Source: Candidatus Altimarinota bacterium (GTDB lineage Bacteria > Patescibacteriota > Gracilibacteria > BD1-5 > UBA2023). From it: a stretch of DNA of 64,000 bases. Both the position numbers and the translations under genes were made by a program. How positions within the stretch are numbered: the stretch's first letter is position 1; each line of letters begins with the position of its first letter. Shown in pieces: positions 40,879 to 51,257 of the stretch. Location: positions 1-64,000 of the forward strand of contig JALQWG010000004.1 in the NCBI GenBank assembly GCA_023260135.1. The letters are read 5' to 3'. The notes below the pieces were generated by a model that worked only from the letters and a program-made list of their open reading frames with translations, was not told the origin of the DNA and did not search any database.

Positions 40879-42483
40879 CTATGAATTACGGATACTACTG
40901 AGAACTCATTCGACAAAGCTATTTACATCGAGTCATTGCCTCGCACGTTCGAAGTGGAGTCTGTATTTATTCAAAACTAATTCATTGTTGCAAAAGTTCG
41001 CACCAATACATGTCCAGAGTCTGTATATAGTTTTTGAATCGAGCTTGTGCCAGAAGTTGGAGTAGAGCTCCTGCCGCCCGTCGAGAAAATCCACTATATC
41101 CAAGAACCAATATGATTCATCTATCTGTATTCACTCTCTATATGGAACCTCGATGAATCATGAAAGAGCGGTAGAGTATTCAAAGATGATTGGTAATTGT
41201 AAATTATTAATTATACATTGGATACGATATGTTCCACTATTCTTGATAAGTGCATCCCGCAGTGGTGCAACAGGACTCGCAGACCAATAAGCGAGGAATC
41301 GAGTACCCAGTATTTCGAGAATCCTTTTTTTCTCATGTTCGATAGTATCAGTCTCGAGAGTACGAGGAAAAAGTGGACCAGAAGCATAGAGTCTCACATC
41401 TGTTGTTTCGAGATTTCACTTTTCATGAGTGAGTTCGAGTATTCCTATCGGACACTCCTTGCGACCTGGTTCGAGAGTTCCGAACTCTGCCTTATACTGA
41501 CGACCTGGGAGGAGTGCACGCTGTGGGAACTCATATCCACACTCACGCGCGATATCTGACTCCATGGACGCTATCTCCTCGAGTGGGAATATCTGGAGTC
41601 GAGCAAAGTCAGGAGACAAGCTCTCTGGATATCCTATCCCCTGTCCGATGAATCCACGAACAAGATTCGGAATCGTATAGATATTCTCGAATCCTGCAAA
41701 GTCCTCGTATTCATACTTCTGATATGCAGCATACATAGCATCCTTACGTCCAGCTATATACTCAGCACGATGTGATTTTCTCCTCTTGACTGGAGTGTCG
41801 AGGAGGGGGAGCTGTCACTCGAGCTCATTGCGACTCGCGAGATAACAGATGGTCTCATAGTCCTTCCGAGTGAGTATTCGATACAGTGCATTCTGCACAT
41901 CCTCATCATCATCTTCTGGGAGAGTATCTATCTCAGCAAAGAGGAGTTCCCTGTCATTCTCGAGAGCAATCATCATCACATCATCCTCGTTCGTGATAGT
42001 CGACTGAGGGAACATATATCCAGTTATCTCGATTCACTTGAGAGCATAGGATTTTCCAGGATAGAGGATTTCGAGCGGTATATCTCCGAGATATTCACGG
42101 ATAAGTGGAACGAGGTACTCGAGAGTAAAAGGAAGGAGAAGGAGTGGTTTTCGGTTTCCGTCATTGCGAGGTCACGAAGCAATCCAGTCAATATTAGGAA
42201 GTCCTTTTTGTTGTCCTGGATCGCTTCATTCTTCGCGATGACAGAGTCAGTAAATTTCCACAAGTGTATACGGATCAAAGTGGTCTGTATGCGAATGAGA
42301 TATATAGATAGCATCGATAGTTTGGATCTTTTCCCTATCGAGTCGCACCTTGACTGTACGTTCCATCATATCTCCGACAGCATAGTCAGAGAGCCAAGCA
42401 TCGACGAGAATACGAACATTTTCACCATTCGAGTTCGCTATATCGACGAGGAATTCAGAATGTCAGAGTGGAGTGATAATCAT
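40879..42483 (-). CDS. MBL-fold metallohydrolase-like protein, large
   Basis: The protein has 534 residues, assembled across about eight UGA glycines. MIITPLGHSEFLVDI opens it, with the metal motif YISHSHTDHFDPYT at about residue 75; downstream are ALKGIEITGYMFPQ and a long C-terminal region with VRLYASGPLFP. Right after the HxHxDH motif (residues 85-117) there is the repeat-encoded insert HREEGSDPGQQKG...DWIA...PRNDG, the same peptide as in TsaC. The substrate is unknown. An acidic loop LPEDDDED is notable. Confidence 0.75.
42158..42246. repeat. inverted-repeat module inserted in frame in the MBL-fold gene
   Basis: CCGTCATTGCGAGGTC...GCAATCCAGTCAAT..GTCCTTTTTGTTGTCCTGG...TTCTTCGCGATGACAG is nearly identical to part of the tsaC insert and in the same reading frame and orientation. 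Confidence 0.8.
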
Positions 42484-42493
42484 AGATACAAGG

Positions 42494-42516
42494 AAAATCC
42501 CCTCTTCGGGGATTTT
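42494..42516 (-). terminator. intrinsic terminator
   Basis: AAAATCCCC / GGGGATTTT with 5-nt loop after the 86-residue gene. Confidence 0.7.
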
Positions 42517-42522
42517 AAAAAA

Positions 42523-42783
42523 TTATTGTTTTGGGAGGAATTTTTCTATCAATCATCCACTTCACATCATCTGTGATTCCATATTTTCCATGATAGCAGG
42601 CATCACGAGGTCTGTGACTTTTTTCATCACAATTCCAGGGTTCTGAGATACATAGTATGCTATACCAATAATCGCAAAAATATAGAGCACTCTATATACC
42701 TTGGCACGGAGTTCACGTCACTGTTGCTTGCGGATGTATTGGTATATCTCATCGAGCTTCTGCTCGTTCGTCATGGGCATCAT
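42523..42783 (-). CDS. small membrane protein
   Basis: The 86 residues include an N-terminal amphipathic helix (NEQKLDEIYQYIRKQQG), one transmembrane helix (VLYIFAIIGIAYYVS) and a Met/Gly-rich tail with two adjacent glycines, one or both UGA (MMGSGGLIEKFLPKQ). The family is unknown. It is probably cotranscribed with the two genes upstream. Confidence 0.6.
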
Positions 42784-42794
42784 AGTGAGAAAAG

Positions 42795-42923
42795 TTATTC
42801 TGCAGAAATAGTAGCATCTACTGGAAGCTGAGCCTGGTCATTCGTGAGAAATATAGCAAGTCCTGAACCAACGACTGATGCAAGGAGGGTGATAAGTGTG
42901 ATAATAATAACAGCTTTGCGCAT
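42795..42923 (-). CDS. very small membrane protein
   Basis: The 42 residues from MRKAVIIITLITLLASVVGSGLAIFLTN form one transmembrane helix or signal anchor with a short acidic tail. A longer frame from 42977 overlaps the upstream gene. It lies between two same-strand genes 12 to 20 nt apart. Confidence 0.5.
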   Translation of the reverse strand: MRKAVIIITLITLLASVVGSGLAIFLTNDQAQLPVDATISAE

Positions 42924-42942
42924 AGGAATTGAGAGTAAAAGA

Positions 42943-44532
42943 TTATTGAAGTTGTGGTTCGAGTGTATCGAGTTCATTCATCATAAGTTCATCTTCAGTA
43001 AATGGAACATCATCCATTGGTACATCATCTTCGAATTCTTCTGGTGTTACTTTTTCGAGTTCTGTGAGGAGCTCCTGGAGTGGCGTTGTAGAAGTAGGCG
43101 CCTCCACATCTCAGGCGAATGAAGCACGATCCATCGTCCATCCGAGTTCACCGTGTATCATCTCTGTTGAGCCTGTTCCCTGTGGAATATCGACTACGAG
43201 GCGGAATGCATCATCCCGTGCGAGGAGTCCGATATTGGCACGGAGTATCTCCTCTGTGTCTATCATGACAGAGAGTGGACCTGCGACCATAGTACCACTA
43301 GAGACGAGATTCATATTCATATTTCCCATTGGAGATGCTCACTGGATCTTGAGAGCGGTGAGAGCCTTGTTCTCTATAGCACCTTCCCATGAGAGAGAAC
43401 CTACAGGGAGGAGGAGTCGTCCGTCGAATGCTCCATCATCTTTTTGTGTATGCTTGAGTGTGGCAGTGATACCCTGAGCCGTGATATCGAGTGAGAGCTC
43501 ACGAAGTTTGCGTCCATTCATGTCTATATATCCTGCGAGTTTTCCCATCTCAGTACCAGACTGCGTGAGAGTGATGTTGAGTTCTGTTTTTGGTGTACCA
43601 CGAGTAAGTGTCCCACGTACAACCACAGAGTCACCAGAGGGATCAGAGAGTGCAAAGAGAATATTCGTAGGAGTCGAGTTGATAACTATATTAGCAACAG
43701 CAGTGCCTGACTCATCACGGAGAGAGAGGTCGAGGAGAGACTCATCAGTATTATCTGTATGGAATCACATAGTTCCAGAGAGTTGGATCTTCGCTATATC
43801 TGACTGGAGTGACGCGAGCTCCGATTCTGTGAGTGGAGCTCCTGAGAGGTCCTGATTGATAGCCTGGATGAGTCCGACTACTTTTTCTCTATCGAGTTCC
43901 ACACGATACATCTGCAGTGCGCCACTCATACCGAGATCTTCTGTAGACTTCCAGATTGGATAGGTGAGGAGGTATTTTTTGATCTTATCCATGTCCATCT
44001 TCTGGAGATTGTCTGCCATCTCGAGTGCTCGTTTTTCTTCTGCGGTCATGACTTCGTTACGAGCATCTGCCTGAGTCCATGAGAGCCATTTACCGTCGAA
44101 TTTTCCAAAAACAGCGCGAATCTCCTCTGTAGAAAATCCGATATCACGGAGATTCTTGTACTCGAGATAGAGGTCACCATCGTGAGATATGAGTCCGAGA
44201 CGATCCAGTGCGAGCATACCAGAGCCAGCGAGTCACTCGTACTGGAGTGTTGGATTCTGGAGTTCGAGAGATGCATTGCGTCCAGTGGATTCTACGCGAT
44301 AATCAGTTCTGATAGAACCAGAGAGGAGTACTGGGATAGATACAAGCGCATCAAAAACACCACGAGACTGAACTGACTGGAGGAGTCCGAGTGCATCGAT
44401 AGTACGATCCAGAGAATCGATAGTTGCAGTGACATTACGAGCGTAGTAGTCCTCGAATGACTGTGGTTTTTTGTTAAAAAGTGAGCAAGAACTCATGACG
44501 AGTACGAGCGAGAGTATGAGGAGTTTTTTCAT
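42943..44532 (-). CDS. large lipoprotein of unknown function
   Basis: The protein has 529 residues. It has signal peptide and lipobox VMSSC, then a long beta-rich body with alternating LSLD/ITLTQSGTEMGKLAGYIDMNG stretches, and an acidic tail (EEFEDDVPMDDVPFTEDE). UGA encodes glycines at LQYEGLAGS, KIQGASPMG and FAGDVEAP. The regular strand pattern suggests a lipid- or glycan-binding barrel similar to LolA/LppX-type folds, but that is speculation. Confidence 0.7.
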
Positions 44533-44719
44533 GAAGGGAATTAAAAATAACGAGGAAAGTATAAGAAGAAAGATGAAAATCGCAAATTCTCTCACAAAAA
44601 ATGGTTGATTTTTTTGATTTTTGTATATCCTGAGACAACGAACAAGCACAGAAGACGCGAACACGATTACATTGTTTCTGTAATTATTCACTTTTAATTG
44701 TTAATTATTCATTAATTAT

Positions 44720-45307
44720 ATGGCTAACATCGACCATGCACCGAGCAAATACATGCTCAATCTTCTCCATGTACTCCCTGCATTTGCAGACGAAGGTGAA
44801 CTCCGTATCAATGCTATCATCGAGCTCAACTCTATGACTATCAACAAATACGAGATCATCACTGAGTCAGGTCAACTCAAGCTCGACCGTGTAGGATACT
44901 CATCACTCGCATACCCATTCGCATACGGGGCCATCCCATGCACTTGGGACGAGGACGGAGATCCACTCGATGTAGAGATCGTCGGAGTCACTGAGCCACT
45001 TATCCCTGGTTCTATCGCTGAGGTACGCATCATCGGTATAATGAAGTTCAACGACGGAGGCGAAGTTGATGACAAGGTCATCGGTGTACTCGCTGACGAC
45101 AAGCGCATGGATCACATCACACACTACTCACAACTCGGAGCTCACTGGGAAAAGGAAACTACCTACTACTGGGAGCACTACAAGGATCTCAAAAAACCTG
45201 GAACATGTAAGGTTGATGGATTTTTTGACGCTGTAGAAGCAGTAAAGATTATCAAAGACTGCGAGGAACGATACAAGACTGACTACCTCCCAAAATTCAG
45301 TGCATAG
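44720..45307 (+). CDS. ppa: inorganic pyrophosphatase
   Basis: The protein has 195 residues. Family I motifs are present: ITESGQLKLDRVG, DEDGDPLDVEIVG (Asp cluster binding Mg2+) and GEVDDKVIGVLADD, then EHYKDLKKPG. It hydrolyses pyrophosphate and drives biosynthesis forward. All 14 glycines use GGN codons, none UGA, as in trigger factor. It ends at a terminator shared with the convergent gene. Confidence 0.95.
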   Translation: MANIDHAPSKYMLNLLHVLPAFADEGELRINAIIELNSMTINKYEIITESGQLKLDRVGYSSLAYPFAYGAIPCTWDEDGDPLDVEIVGVTEPLIPGSIAEVRIIGIMKFNDGGEVDDKVIGVLADDKRMDHITHYSQLGAHWEKETTYYWEHYKDLKKPGTCKVDGFFDAVEAVKIIKDCEERYKTDYLPKFSA

Positions 45308-45310
45308 AAT

Positions 45311-45340
45311 AATCCCCTACCGAGATGGTGGGGGATTTTT
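45311..45340. terminator. bidirectional terminator after ppa
   Basis: AATCCCC...GGGGGATTTTT stem between convergent genes. Confidence 0.65.
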
Positions 45341-46042
45341 AAAAATCATTATTTTGGCGAGGTTTTCCCTTAAGCGTGTCCGTACTTTATTAGACAATTT
45401 GTTATATTCTGACGAAAAAAATATATTACATACCAAATCTGGTCTCAGATCTTTTTTGAGTCGCTGAAAAATCAGAAACTGTAGTTTTGCACTCAATGTA
45501 CCATACCCGTATTGTTTATCCTCTGATAGTAATAGTTGATTAAACTCAACAAGAATAGACGAGATAAATTCATAATCTACATAAAAAACCATAAGAGGCA
45601 TGAACTGTCATGTATTAATACTTCTTCAGCCATTCTCGCTATTAGCGAGTTTATCTTTGATAAAAAAGGGTCCTTCAGTAAAATCAACAGCTATCTCTGG
45701 GTCAGATCCCAAAGATATTGTAGCATCTACACCATAATGCACATCGTTTACCACACTACTCAACTCACTCCTAGTTGGTGATAATACGACATTGAGAACC
45801 TGGAGAACAACGGCTTCTCTCAGTCTATTATAGAGGTAGCTTCCCCTTCATTCTCTTGCATCGATATTTGATATTGCATGATTTACCTGTGATTCGGGCG
45901 ACCTCTTTGATGAAGATCTCAATTCTATAAATCTTCCATCTGGGTTCATATACATATCCAATCGAAAATGTTGCAAAACATGCGCAAACTCAGAGAGCAA
46001 CTCGGCTGGCGTCTTTTCTCTAGATATATAGGCTCCTTCCAT
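45317..46042 (-). CDS. hypothetical protein
   Basis: The 241 residues are a soluble, mixed alpha/beta protein recovered by joining two pieces across UGA glycines (DAREGRGSYL, ENGGRSINTGQF). Motifs such as SLGSDPEIAVDF resemble nothing I can name. Its last codons run into the ppa terminator. AT-rich codons differ slightly from its neighbours. Confidence 0.65.
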
Positions 46043-46163
46043 AAGGTCTGAATATGATTATTAATTACATAAGAAGTTATAGTATTCTTATATTTTGTCA
46101 ATTTTATTTTTCAATTCATAATAATACTTTTACTTTTATCATTTTTTGTATACACTCTCACTC

Positions 46164-47324
46164 ATGCAAAAGATAATCAAGCTCGTCCAGAAGGCATCAA
46201 CTCCAGAGAAAAAACCAGTTCTCGAGAGAAAGCATAAAACAACAGAACGTAAAGATGGATCACTCCACTTTCTCATCACCTGCCAGTCAGGACTCGAGTC
46301 ACTCGTGAAGCGCGACTGTGAGAAACTCAGACTCGAGGATATACACGCACAGGATAGACTCGTGAAGTGCTCAGGAACGCAAAAAAATCTCTACGAACTC
46401 CTCGTGTGGAGTCGATTTGCGAATCGAGTATACCTCTCACTCGCAGAAGAATCTATCACTGACTTCGAGAGACTCTTTGCTGTGTGTGCAGATATAGATT
46501 GGGGTGCATATATCACTGGTCGAGAACGCATCATCATCGAGGCGTCATCGACTCGCTCAACTCTCTCGAGTATCCCAACGATACAGTCCATCGCACAGAA
46601 GGCAATATACGGTACGATGAATACACCGAACACGACAAGTGGCGTCGAAGTCCATATCCTCATCCTCATCATCGACGATATTGCACATATCCTCCTCGAC
46701 GTGACTGGTGAGCCACTTCACAAGCGCGGATACCGCATCGAGGCAGGTGAAGCGCCAATCAAGGAAAATCTCGCTGCAGCGCTCGTCGCATGGTCAAACT
46801 GGAAATACTCCACTCCCCTCATTGATCCATTTTGCGGAAGTGGGACAATAGCCATCGAAGCTGCGATGATAGCACGCAATATTGCTCCAGGACTCATGAG
46901 ACACTTCCGTACCGAGTCACTTGTCTCACATGATAGAACTATCTATGAAGAAGTGAAAAAAGAAGCTAGAACCAAGTCGTATCCAAGTGGCAAATACACT
47001 ATCATCGGACGCGATATCGAACCAGAAATGATTCGCATCGCGCATGGCAATGCTATGAGAGCATGAATGCAGGATGATGTAGTATTTGAGGTTGGGAACT
47101 ACACGGAATCAAGCATCACGGACAAGACTATCGTCACCAATCCTCCCTACGGTAATCGTCTCCAGTGAGTGGATCTCGGAGATATCTATGACAAGCTCAA
47201 GCGAGAAATCGAGTGAGGAGCTGGTGGATTCATCACGAGTTATGATATAGGCAAAAATCAGCTCGCGAACAAAAAAGTCCTCAACGGAGCCGAGGAGTGT
47301 AGATATTGGTATAAGAAAAATTAA
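46164..47324 (+). CDS. THUMP-type rRNA/tRNA (guanine-N2)-methyltransferase, RlmL/Trm14-like
   Basis: The protein has 386 residues. The N-terminal half (FLITCQSGLESLVKRDC ... LEDIHAQDRLV) is a THUMP-like domain. Then come KENLAAALVAW, the SAM-binding DPFCGSGTIAIEAA and the target-binding NPPYGNRLQG (Gly by UGA). It methylates a guanine exocyclic amine in rRNA or tRNA. Length matches the single-domain RlmL form. ATG at 46164 is preferred over a longer frame start at 46146. A second related enzyme is encoded 2.4 kb downstream. Confidence 0.88.
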
Positions 47325-47349
47325 ACCAAATTCTTCTTTGTTTTCAATT

Positions 47350-47505
47350 TGCTTCTTTCTTTTTGTGAATTTTGATATTCTGTCGACGAGATTTTTGGAG
47401 AAATTCGGAACTGTTTGACTCCGTGGTTTCTTAGCACGGAGGAGTTTTTCGAATTTCCAAAAATGAGTCGTGAACAGAATACAAAATGAGCAAACCAAAG
47501 AAGAA
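47350..47505. repeat. long imperfect palindrome, copy 1
   Basis: Arms TGCTTCTTTC...GATATTCTG and CAGAATAC...AAGAAG fold back on each other around the apex CTCCGTG/CACGGAG. It sits in the convergent space between the methyltransferase and tig, together with a TTTCTTTTC/GAAAAGAAA hairpin (47510-47540) and CACTGGATTCTTCG...AATGACGG (47592-47621). The 343 bases between the two stops hold nothing else apart from the tig terminator. Confidence 0.7.
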
Positions 47506-47626
47506 CCTTTTGTTTCTTTTCAGTTATGAAAAGAAATGAGAAATAGAGGTACTGGATTCCTGCCTACGCAGGAATAATAGAAACTCAGAAACACTGGATT
47601 CTTCGTTCCTCAGAATGACGGAAATC

Positions 47627-47656
47627 AAAAAATCCCACCTCATCGGTGGGATTTTT
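47627..47656 (-). terminator. intrinsic terminator of tig
   Basis: AAAATCCCACC / GGTGGGATTTTT. Confidence 0.75.
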
Positions 47657-47667
47657 ACTTTTAATAC

Positions 47668-48996
47668 TTATGCCCAGAATCCATCTACTACCTTGCGGTA
47701 TGTTACACGATTCTTGATATCTTCGTAGTATGCATCGCCAGGAACGAGCTTGGCACGGAGACGCTCGACGACTTCTGCAGAACCATACTGAGCAATCACC
47801 TTTTCTACTTCTGCCTTTACCTCATCTTCTGTTGCCTCAGTTCCCTTCATCTCGCGGATCTTGCGGAGGATGAGTTCAGCCTTCAGACGACGTTCTGCCT
47901 CTGGTTTTACAACTTCGTCCTTGTATGCTTCTTCTGACTTCTTGATATGCTCGAGGTACATCTTGATAGAGAGTCCCTGTTGCTCGAGATTGGCACTATG
48001 TTCACGGAATATCTGATCTACTTCATTCGCGATAAGTGATGGACCAACTTCAAAAGTCGAAACTGCGAGAATCTCCTTCATAAGCGTATCTTCATCCTTG
48101 TTACGAGTCTCATTTTCTTTACGATTTTTGATTTCACTTTCGAGGATTTTCTTGAGTCCTTCGATATCAGTTTTCTCGCCACGGAGCTTCTCGATGAATT
48201 CTTCGTTGAACTCTGGAGTGTGTGGCTTTTCGAGTTTTTCTACATTGGCAACAAAATATACCTTGCGACTCTTGAACTCCTCAGAGTGGTAGTCAGCTGG
48301 GAACGTGATGTTGAATCCTACCTCATCACCCACCTTGGCACCGATGAGCTCTTCCTCGAATCCAGGGATAAAATTTCCTGATCCAATAACGAGAGGATAG
48401 CTTGGAACGTATGTCTCCTTGATCGCTTCGCCGTCTTTTTTATCAAAACCTTGGGCAGTAATAGTAACACGATCTCCCTTCTCTACTGTTGTATGGCTTG
48501 TATCTGCACCATCATCGGTGTGTGAACCTGCCTCGTGGAAGTGAGTAAATCGCTTTTTCATGTCAGCGAGCTCAGCCTCAACCTCAGAAGCTTCGACCTT
48601 GACTGGAGTACGCTTAACCTTGATCTTATCGAGCTTCTTCTCATCGATCTCGATCTCAGGAAATACCTCTACTTCGAGTGTGAGTTCGATTGGGTCAGTG
48701 CCCTTCACCTCAGTGATATTCCCTGGAGCAACTGGGATGATATTTTCTTTTTTGAGTACCTTCGGATAGAGGTGGTTCACGACGTGGTCGAGTGCCTGCT
48801 GAGTGATCATCTCCTCTCCGTATTCACGGACAATAACAGACTCAGGAATATCTGATCCCTGCTTAAATCCCTTGACCTTTCCCTTGGCGCGGATCTCTTC
48901 GAGGACCTGCTTGCGAGCCTTCTGGAATTCTACACCTGATTCCTTGAGGTTGATAGTGAGTGTATAGGCATTTTTACGTGTTACAGTTGACTGCAT
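47668..48996 (-). CDS. tig: trigger factor
   Basis: The protein has 442 residues. The N-terminal ribosome-binding domain holds GKVKGFKQGSDIP (variant of the GFRxGKxP signature), the PPIase domain runs from about residue 165 (GDRVTITAQGF, then GSGNFIPGFEEELIGAKVGDE) and the C-terminal arms complete it. It is a ribosome-bound folding chaperone. None of its 26 glycines uses UGA. The ATG follows TATAAT by 6 nt, so the mRNA is probably leaderless. Confidence 0.95.
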   Translation of the reverse strand: MQSTVTRKNAYTLTINLKESGVEFQKARKQVLEEIRAKGKVKGFKQGSDIPESVIVREYGEEMITQQALDHVVNHLYPKVLKKENIIPVAPGNITEVKGTDPIELTLEVEVFPEIEIDEKKLDKIKVKRTPVKVEASEVEAELADMKKRFTHFHEAGSHTDDGADTSHTTVEKGDRVTITAQGFDKKDGEAIKETYVPSYPLVIGSGNFIPGFEEELIGAKVGDEVGFNITFPADYHSEEFKSRKVYFVANVEKLEKPHTPEFNEEFIEKLRGEKTDIEGLKKILESEIKNRKENETRNKDEDTLMKEILAVSTFEVGPSLIANEVDQIFREHSANLEQQGLSIKMYLEHIKKSEEAYKDEVVKPEAERRLKAELILRKIREMKGTEATEDEVKAEVEKVIAQYGSAEVVERLRAKLVPGDAYYEDIKNRVTYRKVVDGFWA

Positions 48997-49002
48997 AGAA
49001 AA

Positions 49003-49008
49003 ATTATA
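49003..49008 (-). promoter_or_regulatory. -10 box of tig, leaderless spacing
   Basis: TATAAT on the minus strand ends 6 nt before the tig ATG. Confidence 0.55.
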
Positions 49009-49193
49009 AATGATGAATTATAAATAATGAATTTGAAACAAAAAGATCCGTCCAAATAACGGGTGGATTATAGGGAAAGAAGGCTCGAAAGCAAATCAAA
49101 AGTAGAACATTTTACCATTCTAGTCAAAGTATTTTTCATATAACCAAAGTTATATGACAATGAAAAAAGGCAAAAGAATTTATATTGACTAGC

Positions 49194-49598
49194 TTAATCA
49201 TCTGAATCATCAAACCATAACTTATATTGCTGTATCTTTGTAGTCTTATTCGGAGAATAGGTTGTTCGTCTATCATAAGGTTTATTCATTCATCTTCCAG
49301 AAGTGAGTGAATCTATGATTCATACAACGATTCGCAATTTTCTGCGATCTTCGGCTGTCTCATTTTCATCATAACCAATATCTTTGAGAAGTTCATCCTG
49401 CAGCTTGTTTCTTAATTCAACATTTTTTGGGTCTAGAAGCTCCTTTGCATCAATATGTCAATTCAAAACACATCGTAAAGTAACTATCTCTTCATAATCC
49501 AGAAGTACAGAATTAACAACTTTCAGTGAAGCGGATTTAGTAGGTTTTCACTCTAAATCTGTATAATTGCGTATGTAAAAAGTATTATCTGCTATCAT
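49194..49598 (-). CDS. hypothetical protein
   Basis: The 134 residues are rich in Asp, Lys and Arg and recovered only with UGA as glycine (TDLEGKPTK, VLNGHIDAK, VVGIIDSLTSGRG). No hydrophobic segment and no known motif. The AT-rich codon choice and lone position suggest a recently acquired or fast-evolving gene. Confidence 0.6.
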
Positions 49599-49685
49599 TA
49601 TATTATATTAATATTCATATATTATAATAAGTCAACTCAATTCTTTTCTTTTGCCATTCTCCCCTTTTTCTCTATACTGCAGAAC

Positions 49686-50951
49686 ATGAAAAATACACCA
49701 ACATCCCTCTACGCATTCACCCTCGGACGTGAGTGGAAACTCTCTCTCGCAGAACTCATCTGTGTATGGTGAGAGGATGCATATCAGATGCACAGTGAAG
49801 AAATCGCGATATTCCAGATAGTTGGATACTCTGACGAGCAACTCGCAAAGAGATTCATCACACTCGGTGGCTCTATCCGTATGATAGCCATAACCGGAGA
49901 ATCAAGTCCAGAGACTTTTCCGACTGATACTATCGCGCTCATATCAGGACAGCGACACGAGAGCAAGATCACGTTCGCACTCGGAGCATATGGACTCGAG
50001 TATCGTCTCTCAGATATCGGACTACGAGTCAAGAAAACTCTCACAGAGAAGTGACTCTCTGTACGTCTCGCGAATACCGAGAACAAGAATATCAATGCAG
50101 CGAGTCACAAAAAAGATAAGCTCTCGAGAACGAAGACGGAATACAACCTCATCGTCCTCAGTGATACAACTTATATCGGATACACTATCGCCTGTCAGGA
50201 TATCGATGCCTATGCCAATCGTGATACTGCAAAAGTTCGCGATATGGTCGTCGGGATGATGCCACCGAAGCTCGTACAGATGATGATCAATATATCTGGT
50301 ACAGCACATACAAGTCTCTACGATCCATTCTGCGGACTCGGGACGACACTTATCGAGGCTGCGAATATGTGAATTCTAGAAGTATCTGGAAGTGATATTT
50401 CAAGTGATATGGTACGCGCGAGCAAAGACTGACTCGAAGAATTCATCAAAACTGAGCTCGTATGGCAAGAACGTATCCGTACAGCAGGAGGTACTCCAGC
50501 CAAGGACTTCACTCAGCTCGTGAGACAGGTATTCCACCTCGATGCACGAGAAGTGAAGACTGCATTCACAAAACATAACGTCAAAAAAAATACGACCATC
50601 ATCTCCGAAGGGTATCTCGGTGAAGTGATGAGTCCTCGTGATATTACACTTGACCGCGTACAATCGGAACGTCGCAAGCTCGCGAATATGTATGATGCAT
50701 TCTTCCGTGGACTCTTTGAGGTAGGATATACCGGAACTATTGTTATGAGTTTTCCATTCTGGAATATACACGGAACATATTCATACCTCTCTGAAATATA
50801 CGATATTATACGTAAAAACTGATTCCAGACAGTGTCTCTCCTCCCTGGTGATATGGGACTCAATACTCGTGAATGAAGTCTCCTCTACCGCAGAGAGAAT
50901 CAGACAGTCGGAAGAGAAATAGTAAGGATAATCAGGCAAAAGAATGTCTAA
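49686..50951 (+). CDS. TRM11-like tRNA (guanine-N2)-methyltransferase
   Basis: The protein has 421 residues, assembled across several UGA glycines. YAFTLGREWKLSLAEL starts the THUMP-like half; VVGMMPPKLVQMMINISG, YDPFCGLGTTLIEAANMG (SAM-binding) and SGSDISSDMVRASK follow. The usual NPPY/DPPY is replaced by IISEGYLGEVMS, the E-G/P-x-L/Y variant seen in related methyltransferases. It should modify a tRNA guanine. Its stop overlaps the next start (ATGTCTAA). Confidence 0.82.
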
Positions 50952-51252
50952 ACTCGAACCTCTCAATCTCGCGATACGCGCACGCAATCCTGACTACTAT
51001 GACAAGTCTCGGGATATGGAGACTGCCCTCGCGTACAATGCCATCAAAAAGGTCCTCCAATCAGAATGAAGGGAGGAACTTTTTGGTTATATCAAAAGTG
51101 TGAAGCTCACCGATAAAAATATAGTGATAACAACTGGAAAACCGATAGTGAATGCGGAACTGAAGGTGTATAGAGAAAAAATACTGGAAAATATAAATAA
51201 ACAACTAGAATGAACATGATGAATTTTGAGAGAAAAAATTATTACAAGATAA
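50944..51252 (+). CDS. DUF721/DciA-like small protein
   Basis: The 102 residues (VLQSEGREELFGYIKSVKLTDKNIVITTGKPIVNAELKVYREKILENIN) have the order of DUF721: helix, two strands, then a helix ending in K-I-L-E-N-I-N. DciA-type DUF721 proteins help load the replicative helicase. The match is by pattern only. Translation should be coupled to the methyltransferase by an 8-base overlap. Confidence 0.55.
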
Positions 51253-51257
51253 TTTTC

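Noticed and set aside
47109-47498. 129-residue minus-strand frame sharing TKRKKQIE-type peptides with a frame at 59244-59453
   Set aside because: The similarity comes from the shared palindromic repeat DNA, not from a gene. One frame overlaps the end of the methyltransferase gene.
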